Shown here in pieces: positions 54,501 to 64,000 of a stretch of DNA of 64,000 nucleotides. The translations under genes were made by a program, and so were the position numbers. The DNA lies in assembly GCA_963995525.1 (NCBI GenBank), contig CAXEFP010000009.1, forward strand, positions 1 to 64,000. Reading direction: 5' to 3'. The notes under the pieces were generated by a model that made no database searches, was not told the DNA's origin, and saw only the letters and a program-made list of their open reading frames with translations. Position 1 is the stretch's first letter. The number at the start of each line of letters is the position of its first letter. The stretch comes from Escarpia spicata. Taxonomy: Eukaryota > Annelida > Polychaeta > Sabellida > Siboglinidae.

Positions 54501-55980
54501 ACACAAACACCTGGAGGGATTACAAAAAATATAATTGCAGAGTGCTTGTAACATTGGTGCTTATAAAGTGTGTTGTTTTCAACATTTTCTCCAAAATTGC
54601 CATACCTATTTATAGGGGTCAGCACACTGTTGGACTTCCTGCTTGATTACAGACGAAACAAAGTGCAGTATATTTTTGAGAAATGACTTTTTATAATATT
54701 CACTTGCTCTGACATAAGTGCACTTGAGTAGTCAGATTTCTAGATGTGATTGTTGAAGCTGTTGACAGTAAAATGGTGTCTTTTTAGCTGATTTTACTAA
54801 GCGGAAGGGTATCTGGCAGCAATTTGGCTAGTTGACACTTTAGCTGGATTACTGCCTGCATCCAGTTGTAAATATTGACGGGTGTCATACATACAGGCAT
54901 TTTGCAAGAGCTAGAGATATGAGATTTTGACTAAACTCGACCAGCATGTCAATGAGATGATAATAACAGCAGGTGAGAAGTTTAAGAAACTTTATAGGTC
55001 ACGTTTTCTTATAATCACACAAAACATTAACATGGTCGCCAATGGGAAACCTGACAGTGTGCTGACCCCAATTAAAGTCCCTAGCAAGGGAAACACGCTA
55101 TAGTCATTGCACAATCACGGAGGACGCATTTTACTTCAAATATCTTGAAACAATTACTGAAAATACGTGTATGGCAAAACTGCAGTTGAATGGAACAAAC
55201 CGTTTTTGGATATTACAGACTTCTCACCAGTCGGCAAGTCCAAATCACAGCGACGGAACACATGTCTTATAAGGGGGGTGGGGTGCGTATGCCAGTAGTT
55301 AAGCCTCAATTTGAGAATACGTATGAAAATGAACCAATAACATTGCAGCAGGGTGATTCATCAATCGTTTTTTGTTTACTTCAGCTGACTAAACACACGT
55401 GAAGATGTTGTAATTGACCCTAATGAAGTCTGAGGACAGTGATTAGCTGGAGTCAGCCATAGCCGGAGCCTGTTATCAGATCTGTCTACTGACTGGACCT
55501 TCTGGCCAATCAAGCAAGTGGCATTGTTTTCTGAATGTCTGCTAATTAGGCTGTGTAATATTATGTAATTGAAATGCTTAAGACGTCAGGCCTTTGAGGA
55601 ATTCACACCCTAAGGTGACTTTGTGTTGATGTTTACCTTTGTAAATAGGGCACAAGGTCAAAAAATAAATACAAATTTGAATGTAACGTAACAACTGGCT
55701 GTATTGAATTTTCTTATAAAACACATATTTGACTTTCTGGAAAACTTTATTAGGAGTTCATAGTGCCGCCTGAGAACATTGTGCTGGATTACAAATTGTC
55801 CAACGGCGAAGTGCTGATTTTTATGGTGCCTTGCCAAGTTTGGTGGCACCTTTGAAATGTGCATAAAACACAAACACCTGGAGGGATTACAAAAAATATA
55901 ATTGCAGAGTGCTTGTAACATTGGTGCTTATAAAGTGTGTTGTTTTCAACATTTTCTCCAAAATTGCCATACCTATTTAT
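39577..55980 (+). repeat. Copies 30-41, most homogeneous stretch
   Basis: Twelve full units (16.4 kb) in which I saw a single difference, T-to-C at 43793 in copy 33. All have A at site B and G at site C. Such uniformity implies very recent spread of one unit, or an assembly path that reused the same sequence. Confidence 0.95.
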
Positions 55981-57348
55981 AGGGGTCAGCACACTGTTGG
56001 ACTTCCTGCTTGATTACAGACGAAACAAAGTGCAGTATATTTTTGAGAAATGACTTTTTATAATATTCACTTGCTCTGACATAAGTGCACTTGAGTAGTC
56101 AGATTTCTAGATGTGATTGTTGAAGCTGTTGACAGTAAAATGGTGTCTTTTTAGCTGATTTTACTAAGCGGAAGGGTATCTGGCAGCAATTTGGCTAGTT
56201 GACACTTTAGCTGGATTACTGCCTGCATCCAGTTGTAAATATTGACGGGTGTCATACATACAGGCATTTTGCAAGAGCTAGAGATATGAGATTTTGACTA
56301 AACTCGACCAGCATGTCAATGAGATGATAATAACAGCAGGTGAGAAGTTTAAGAAACTTTATAGGTCACGTTTTCTTATAATCACACAAAACATTAACAT
56401 GGTCGCCAATGGGAAACCTGACAGTGTGCTGACCCCAATTAAAGTCCCTAGCAAGGGAAACACGCTATAGTCATTGCACAATCACGGAGGACGCATTTTA
56501 CTTCAAATATCTTGAAACAATTACTGAAAATACGTGTATGGCAAAACTGCAGTTGAATGGAACAAACCGTTTTTGGATATTACAGACTTCTCACCAGTCG
56601 GCAAGTCCAAATCACAGCGACGGAACACATGTCTTATAAGGGGGGTGGGGTGCGTATGCCAGTAGTTAAGCCTCAATTTGAGAATACGTATGAAAATGAA
56701 CCAATAACATTGCAGCAGGGTGATTCATCAATCGTTTTTTGTTTACTTCAGCTGACTAAACACACGTGAAGATGTTGTAATTGACCCCTAATGAAGTCTG
56801 AGGACAGTGATTAGCTGGAGTCAGCCATAGCCGGAGCCTGTTATCAGATCTGTCTACTGACTGGACCTTCTGGCCAATCAAGCAAGTGGCATTGTTTTCT
56901 GAATGTCTGCTAATTAGGCTGTGTAATATTATGTAATTGAAATGCTTAAGACGTCAGGCCTTTGAGGAATTCACACCCTAAGGTGACTTTGTGTTGATGT
57001 TTACCTTTGTAAATAGGGCACAAGGTCAAAAAATAAATACAAATTTGAATGTAACGTAACAACTGGCTGTATTGAATTTTCTTATAAAACACATATTTGA
57101 CTTTCTGGAAAACTTTATTAGGAGTTCATAGTGCCGCCTGAGAACATTGTGCTGGATTACAAATTGTCCAACGGCGAAGTGCTGATTTTTATGGTGCCTT
57201 GCCAAGTTTGGTGGCACCTTTGAAATGTGCATAAAACACAAACACCTGGAGGGATTACAAAAAATATAATTGCAGAGTGCTTGTAACATTGGTGCTTATA
57301 AAGTGTGTTGTTTTCAACATTTTCTCCAAAATTGCCATACCTATTTAT
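55981..57348 (+). repeat. Copy 42, 1368 bp, one C insertion
   Basis: The C run at 56785-56788 has four C instead of three. This is the first length change going rightward after forty exact-length copies. Confidence 0.93.
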
Positions 57349-58716
57349 AGGGGTCAGCACACTGTTGGACTTCCTGCTTGATTACAGACGAAACAAAGTG
57401 CAGTATATTTTTGAGAAATGACTTTTTATAATATTCACTTGCTCTGACATAAGTGCACTTGAGTAGTCAGATTTCTAGATGTGATTGTTGAAGCTGTTGA
57501 CAGTAAAATGGTGTCTTTTTAGCTGATTTTACTAAGCGGAAGGGTATCTGGCAGCAATTTGGCTAGTTGACACTTTAGCTGGATTACTGCCTGCATCCAG
57601 TTGTAAATATTGACGGGTGTCATACATACAGGCATTTTGCAAGAGCTAGAGATATGAGATTTTGACTAAACTCGACCAGCATGTCAATGAGATGATAATA
57701 ACAGCAGGTGAGAAGTTTAAGAAACTTTATAGGTCACGTTTTCTTATAATCACACAAAACATTAACATGGTCGCCAATGGGAAACCTGACAGTGTGCTGA
57801 CCCCAATTAAAGTCCCTAGCAAGGGAAAACACGCTATAGTCATTGCACAATCACGGAGGACGCATTTTACTTCAAATATCTTGAAACAATTACTGAAAAT
57901 ACGTGTATGGCAAAACTGCAGTTGAATGGAACAAACCGTTTTTGGATATTACAGACTTCTCACCAGTCGGCAAGTCCAAATCACAGCGACGGAACACATG
58001 TCTTATAAGGGGGGTGGGTGCGTATGCCAGTAGTTAAGCCTCAATTTGAGAATACGTATGAAATGAACCAATAACATTGCAGCAGGGTGATTCATCAATC
58101 GTTTTTTGTTTACTTCAGCTGACTAAACACACGTGAAGATGTTGTAATTGACCCTAATGAAGTCTGAGGACAGTGATTAGCTGGAGTCAGCCATAGCCGG
58201 AGCCTGTTATCAGATCTGTCTACTGACTGGACCTTCTGGCCAATCAAGCAAGTGGCATTGTTTTCTGAATGTCCTGCTAATTAGGCTGTGTAATATTATG
58301 TAATTGAAATGCTTAAGACGTCAGGCCTTTGAGGAATTCACACCCTAAGGTGACTTTGTGTTGATGTTTACCTTTGTAAATAGGGCACAAGGTCAAAAAA
58401 TAAATACAATTTTGAATGTAACGTAACAACTGGCTGTATTGAATTTTCTTATAAAACACATATTTGACTTTCTGGAAAACTTTATTAGGAGTTCATAGTG
58501 CCGCCTGAGAACATTGTGCTGGATTACAAATTGTCCAACGGCGAAGTGCTGATTTTTATGGTGCCTTGCCAAGTTTGGTGGCACCTTTGAAATGTGCATA
58601 AAACACAAACACCTGGAGGGATTACAAAAAATAAAATTGCAGAGTGCTTGTAACATTGTGTGCTTATAAAGTGTGTTGTTTTCAACATTTTCTCCAAAAT
58701 TGCCATACCTATTTAT
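57349..58716 (+). repeat. Copy 43, indel-rich unit (1368 bp)
   Basis: Five single-base indels: an extra A in the run at 57826-57829, one G missing from the second G run at 58016-58018, one A missing at 58061-58063, an extra C at 58273-58274, and an extra T near 58659. There are two substitutions, A-to-T at 58410 and T-to-A at 58634. The second is shared with copies 45 and 46. The extra A joins two parts of the decayed reading frame; the lost G and A break the 70-codon frame found in other copies. Most changes fall in homopolymers, so base-calling error is a real alternative. Confidence 0.92.
57662..57925 (+). pseudogene. Joined frame in copy 43 (87 codons)
   Basis: The extra A in the run at 57826-57829 removes the stop that ends this frame after 58 codons in other copies. 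It now runs from TTG at 57662 (in-frame ATG at 57692) to TGA at 57923-57925. Because the downstream 70-codon frame is in the same register, only this TGA separates the two here, until the G and A losses at about 58016 and 58061 shift it again. The insertion is not in the diverged copies 45-47, so it is more likely a new slip than the ancestral state. It does show that the two half-frames were probably once one. Confidence 0.3.
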
Positions 58717-60082
58717 AGGGGTCAGCACACTGTTGGACTTCCTGCTTGATTACAGACGAAACAAAGTGCAGTATATTTTTGAGAAATGACTTTTTATAAT
58801 ATTCACTTGCTCTGACATAAGTGCACTTGAGTAGTCAGATTTCTAGATGTGATTGTTGAAGCTGTTGACAGTAAAATGGTGTCTTTTTAGCTGATTTTAC
58901 TAAGCGGAAGGGTATCTGGCAGCAATTTGGCTAGTTGACACTTTAGCTGGATTACTGCCTGCATCCAGTTGTAAATATTGACGGGTGTCATACATACAGG
59001 CATTTTGCAAGAGCTAGAGATATGAGATTTTGACTAAACTCGACCAGCATGTCAATGAGATGATAATAACAGCAGGTGAGAAGTTTAAGAAACTTTATAG
59101 GTCACGTTTTCTTATAATCACACAAAACATTAACATGGTCGCCAATGGGAAACCTGACAGTGTGCTGACCCCAATTAAAGTCCCTAGCAAGGGAAACACG
59201 CTATAGTCATTGCACAATCACGGAGGACGCATTTTACTTCAAATATCTTGAAACAATTACTGAAAATACGTGTATGGCAAAACTGCAGTTGAATGGAACA
59301 AACCGTTTTTGGATATTACAGACTTCTCACCAGTCGGCAAGTCCAAATCACAGCGACGGAACACATGTCTTATAAGGGGGGTGGGGTGCGTATGCCAGTA
59401 GTTAAGCCTCAATTTGAGAATACGTATGAAAATGAACCAATAACATTGCAGCAGGGTGATTCATCAATCGTTTTTTGTTTACTTCAGCTGACTAAACACA
59501 CGTGAAGATGTTGTAATTGACCCTAATGAAGTCTGAGGACAGTGATTAGCTGGAGTCAGCCATAGCCGGAGCCTGTTATCAGATCTGTCTACTGACTGGA
59601 CCTTCTGGCCAATCAAGCAAGTGGCATTGTTTTCTGAATGTCTGCTAATTAGGCTGTGTAATATTATGTAATTGAAATGCTTAAGACGTCAGGCCTTTGA
59701 GGAATTCACACCCTAAGGTGACTTTGTGTTGATGTTTACCTTTGTAAATAGGGCACAAGGTCAAAAATAAATACAAATTTGAATGTAACGTAACAACTGG
59801 CTGTATTGAATTTTCTTATAAAACACATATTTGACTTTCTGGAAAACTTTATTAGGAGTTCATAGTGCCGCCTGAGAACATTGTGCTGGATTACAAATTG
59901 TCCAACGGCGAAGTGCTGATTTTTATGGTGCCTTGCCAAGTTTGGTGGCACCTTTGAAATGTGCATAAAACACAAACACCTGGAGGGATTACAAAAAATA
60001 TAATTGCAGAGTGCTTGTAACATTGGTGCTTATAAAGTGTGTTGTTTTCAACATTTTCTCCAAAATTGCCATACCTATTTAT
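58717..60082 (+). repeat. Copy 44, 1366 bp, one A deletion
   Basis: Consensus-like except that the A run before AATAAA has five A (59763-59767) instead of six. It has none of the nine substitutions of the copies to its right, nor the substitution at 58634 of its left neighbour, so it interrupts their shared variation. Confidence 0.93.
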
Positions 60083-61454
60083 AGGGGTCAGCACCACTGT
60101 TGGACTTCCTGCTTGATTACAGACGAAACAAAGTGCAGTATATTTTTGAGAAATGACTTTTTATAATATTCACTTGCTCTGACATAAGTGCACTCTTGAG
60201 TAGTCAGATTTCTAGATGTGATTGTTGAAGCTGTTGACAGTAAAATGGTGTCTTTTTAGCTGATTTTACTAAGCGGAAGGGTATCTGGCAGCAATTTGGC
60301 TAGTTGACACTTTAGCTGGATTACTGCCTGCATCCAGTTGTAAATATTGACGGGTGTCATACATACAGGCATTTTGCAAGAGCTAGAGATATGAGATTTT
60401 GACTAAACTCGACCAGCATGTCAATGAGATGATAATAACAGCAGGTGAGAAGTTTAAGAAACTTTATAGGTCACGTTTTCTTATCATCACACAAAACATT
60501 AACATGGTCGCCAATGGGAAACCTGACAGTGTGCTGACCCCAATTAAAGTCCCTAGCAAGGGAAACACGCTATAGTCATTGCACAGTCACGGAGGACGCA
60601 TTTTACTTCAAATATCTTGAAACAATTACTGAAAATACGTGTATGGCAAAACTGCAGTTGAATGGAACAAACCGTTTTTGGATATTACAGACTTCTCACC
60701 AGTCTGCAAGTCCAAATCACAGCGACGGAACACATGTCTTATAAGGGGGGTGGGGTGCGTATGCCAGTAGTTAAGCCTCAATTTGAGAATACGTATGAAA
60801 ATGAACCAATAACATTGCAGCAGGGTGATTCATCAATCGTTTTTTGTTTACTTCAGCTGACTAAACACACGTGAAGATGTTGTAATTGACCCTAATGAAG
60901 TCTGAGGACAGTGATTAGCTGGAGTCAGCCATAGCCGGAGCCTGTTATCAGATCTGTCTACTGACTGGACCTTCTGGCCAATCAATCAAGTGGCATTGTT
61001 TTCTGAATGTCTGCTAATTAGGCTGTGTAATATTATGTAATTGAAATGCTTAAGACGTCAGGCCTTTGAGGAATTCACACCCTAAGGTGACTTTTTGTTG
61101 ATGTTTACCTTTGTAAATAGGGCACAAGGTCAAAAAATAAATACAAATCTGAATGTAACGTAACAACTGGCTGTATTGAATTTTCTTATAAAACACATAT
61201 TTGACTTTCTGGAAAACTTTATTAGGAGTTCATAGTGCCACCTGAGAACATTGTGCTGGATTACAAATTGTCCAACGGCGAAGTGCTGATTTTTATGGTG
61301 CCTTGCCAAGTTTGGTGGCACCTTTGAAATGTGCATAAAACACAAACACCTGGAGGGATTACAAAAAATAAAATTGCAGAGTGCTTGTAACATTGGTGCC
61401 TATAAAGTGTGTTGTTTTCAACATTTTCTCCAAAATTGCCATACCTATTTAAAT
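60083..61454 (+). repeat. Copy 45, first member of the diverged subfamily (1372 bp)
   Basis: It starts like the consensus apart from an extra C at 60094-60095 and an extra 2 bp near 60194-60195. It then carries nine substitutions at 60485, 60586, 60705, 60986, 61095, 61149, 61240, 61371 and 61400, and a 2-bp AA insertion just before the next phase point. The switch from main type to diverged type lies between about 60200 and 60485. The change at 60705 turns an Arg codon to Leu in the 70-codon frame. Confidence 0.93.
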
Positions 61455-62822
61455 AGGGGTCAGCACACTGTTGGACTTCCTGCTTGATTACAGACGAAAC
61501 AAAGTGCAGTATATTTTTGAGAAATGACTTTTTATAATATTCACTTGCTCTGACATAAGTGCACTTGAGTAGTCAGATTTCTAGATGTGATTGTTGAAGC
61601 TGTTGACAGTAAAATGGTGTCTTTTTAGCTGATTTTACTAAGCGGAAGGGTATCTGGCAGCAATTTGGCTAGTTGACACTTTAGCTGGATTACTGCCTGC
61701 ATCCAGTTGTAAATATTGACGGGTGTCATACATACAGGCATTTTGCAAGAGCTAGAGATATGAGATTTTGACTAAACTCGACCAGCATGTCAATGAGATG
61801 ATAATAACAGCAGGTGAGAAGTTTAAGAAACTTTATAGGTCACGTTTTCTTATCATCACACAAAACATTAACATGGTCGCCAATGGGAAACCTGACAGTG
61901 TGCTGACCCCAATTAAAGTCCCTAGCAAGGGAAACACGCTATAGTCATTGCACAGTCACGGAGGACGCATTTTACTTCAAATATCTTGAAACAATTACTG
62001 AAAATACGTGTATGGCAAAACTGCAGTTGAATGGAACAAACCGTTTTTGGATATTACAGACTTCTCACCAGTCTGCAAGTCCAAATCACAGCGACGGAAC
62101 ACATGTCTTATAAGGGGGGTGGGGTGCGTATGCCAGTAGTTAAGCCTCAATTTGAGAATACGTATGAAAATGAACCAATAACATTGCAGCAGGGTGATTC
62201 ATCAATCGTTTTTTGTTTACTTCAGCTGACTAAACACACGTGAAGATGTTGTAATTGACCCTAATGAAGTCTGAGGACAGTGATTAGCTGGAGTCAGCCA
62301 TAGCCGGAGCCTGTTATCAGATCTGTCTACTGACTGGACCTTCTGGCCAATCAATCAAGTGGCATTGTTTTCTGAATGTCTGCTAATTAGGCTGTGTAAT
62401 ATTATGTAATTGAAATGCTTAAGACGTCAGGCCTTTGAGGAATTCACACCCTAAGGTGACTTTTTGTTGATGTTTACCTTTGTAAATAGGGCACAAGGTC
62501 AAAAATAAATACAAATCTGAATGTAACGTAACAACTGGCTGTATTGAATTTTCTTATAAAACACATATTTGACTTTCTGGAAAACTTTATTAGGAGTTCA
62601 TAGTGCCACCTGAGAACATTGTGCTGGATTACAAATTGTCCAACGGCGAAGTGCTGATTTTTATGGTGCCTTGCCAAGTTTGGTGGCACCTTTGAAATGT
62701 GCATAAAACACAAACACCTGGAGGGATTACAAAAAATAAAATTGCAGAGTGCTTGTAACATTGGTGCCTATAAAGTGTGTTGTTTTCAACATTTTCTCCA
62801 AAATTGCCATACCTATTTAAAT
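61455..62822 (+). repeat. Copy 46, diverged subfamily (1368 bp)
   Basis: It shares all nine substitutions of copy 45 (for example C at 61854) and again ends with the AA insertion, reading 'tatttaaatagggg' across its right boundary. Its A run before AATAAA has five A, as in copy 44 but not copy 45. Confidence 0.94.
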
Positions 62823-64000
62823 AGGGGTCAGCACACTGTTGGACTTCCTGCTTGATTACAGACGAAACAAAGTGCAGTATATTTTTGAGAAATGACTTTT
62901 TATAATATTCACTTGCTCTGACATAAGTGCACTTGAGTAGTCAGATTTCTAGATGTGATTGTTGAAGCTGTTGACAGTAAAATGGTGTCTTTTTAGCTGA
63001 TTTTACTAAGCGGAAGGGTATCTGGCAGCAATTTGGCTAGTTGACACTTTAGCTGGATTACTGCCTGCATCCAGTTGTAAATATTGACGGGTGTCATACA
63101 TACAGGCATTTTTGCAAGAGCTAGAGATATGAGATTTTGACTAAACTCGACCAGCATGTCAATGAGATGATAATAACAGCAGGTGAGAAGTTTAAGAAAC
63201 TTTATAGGTCACGTTTTCTTATCATCACACAAAACATTAACATGGTCGCCAATGGGAAACCTGACAGTGTGCTGACCCCAATTAAAGTCCCTAGCAAGGG
63301 AAACACGCTATAGTCATTGCACAGTCACGGAGGACGCATTTTACTTCAAATATCTTGAAACAATTACTGAAAATACGTGTATGGCAAAACTGCAGTTGAA
63401 TGGAACAAACCGTTTTTGGATATTACAGACTTCTCACCAGTCTGCAAGTCCAAATCACAGCGACGGAACACATGTCTTATAAGGGGGGTGGGGTGCGTAT
63501 GCCAGTAGTTAAGCCTCAATTTGAGAATACGTATGAAAATGAACCAATAACATTGCAGCAGGGTGATTCATCAATCGTTTTTTGTTTACTTCAGCTGACT
63601 AAACACACGTGAAGATGTTGTAATTGACCCTAATGAAGTCTGAGGACAGTGATTAGCTGGAGTCAGCCATAGCCGGAGCCTGTTATCAGATCTGTCTACT
63701 GACTGGACCTTCTGGCCAATCAATCAAGTGGCATTGTTTTCTGAATGTCTGCTAATTAGGCTGTGTAATATTATGTAATTGAAATGCTTAAGACGTCAGG
63801 CCTTTGAGGAATTCACACCCTAAGGTGACTTTTTGTTGATGTTTACCTTTGTAAATAGGGCACAAGGTCAAAAAATAAATACAAATCTGAATGTAACGTA
63901 ACAACTGGCTGTATTGAATTTTCTTATAAAACACATATTTGACTTTCTGGAAAACTTTATTAGGAGTTCATAGTGCCACCTGAGAACATTGTGCTGGATT
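62823..64000 (+). repeat. Copy 47, partial, diverged subfamily
   Basis: The first 1178 bp of a unit, cut by the window end. It has the seven diagnostic substitutions that fall in this part and one extra T in the run at 63109-63113. The array therefore continues beyond the window, and the diverged type may dominate there. Confidence 0.94.

Larger units (their letters stand above)
1..64000 (+). repeat. Macrosatellite tandem array, 1367-bp unit, 47 copies in window
   Basis: The window consists entirely of one unit repeated head to tail. Identical landmarks recur at a spacing of exactly 1367 bp from position 1301 to 55981, for example the 'aggggtcagc' phase point at 1301, 2668, 4035 and so on. 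There is one shortened copy at the left (1300 bp), 45 complete copies, and one copy cut off by the window end (1178 bp). No unique sequence lies between copies and none is inverted. Identity among copies 2-41 is above 99.9% by eye, which indicates very recent amplification or very efficient homogenisation. No transposase, reverse transcriptase, rRNA, tRNA or host gene is visible. Every stretch longer than 300 bp without a gene is therefore satellite DNA. Family and species are not recognised. Confidence 0.99.

Noticed and set aside
1..64000. CRISPR-like or phage-plasmid explanation for regular repeats.
   Set aside because: The repeated unit is 1367 bp with no variable spacers and no associated genes; this is a satellite array.

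Overview
The whole 64-kb window is one head-to-tail tandem array (a macrosatellite) of a unit of 1367 bp. All copies have the same orientation, and no other sequence interrupts them. I see no ordinary gene, RNA gene, CRISPR array, insertion sequence or origin. This points to a eukaryotic nuclear genome (satellite, subtelomeric, pericentromeric or sex/B-chromosome type DNA). The unit is AT-rich, roughly 40% GC by partial hand count. The species cannot be told from the sequence, and I do not recognise the repeat family.

Copies are numbered from a fixed phase point, the 'aggggtcagc' that begins the window. Copy 1 (1-1300) lacks 67 bp. Copies 2 to 41 are all exactly 1367 bp, so copy n starts at 1301 + 1367 x (n-2). 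They differ by only a handful of substitutions. Copies 42-47 (55981-64000) carry indels. The last three also form a diverged subfamily with nine shared substitutions and a 2-bp insertion. The array runs off the right end 1178 bp into copy 47 and presumably off the left end too. Sites that vary are few, but their order is informative. Copies 5-14 follow a four-copy higher-order pattern (5468 bp). Copies 21-26 follow a weaker three-copy pattern (4101 bp). Copies 28 and 29 share a private base. Together these suggest recent local duplication of blocks of one, three and four units.

Inside each unit there is some older structure. A perfect 16-bp inverted repeat has arms 423 bp apart and degraded extensions on both sides; in one 11-bp extension every mismatch is a transition. 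This resembles decayed terminal inverted repeats of a DNA transposon. A plus-strand reading frame of about 157 sense codons is broken by one frameshift and one TGA, and looks like the remnant of an unidentified coding sequence. Copy 43 carries a one-base insertion that happens to close the frameshift. A small hairpin, a G-rich run and an E-box-like hexamer also recur in every unit. There are no cooperating genes to describe; the biology is that of array expansion and homogenisation. Copy-to-copy differences were collected by eye and the list may be incomplete. The indel-rich right end, and the exact copy number, could partly reflect assembly or base-calling error.
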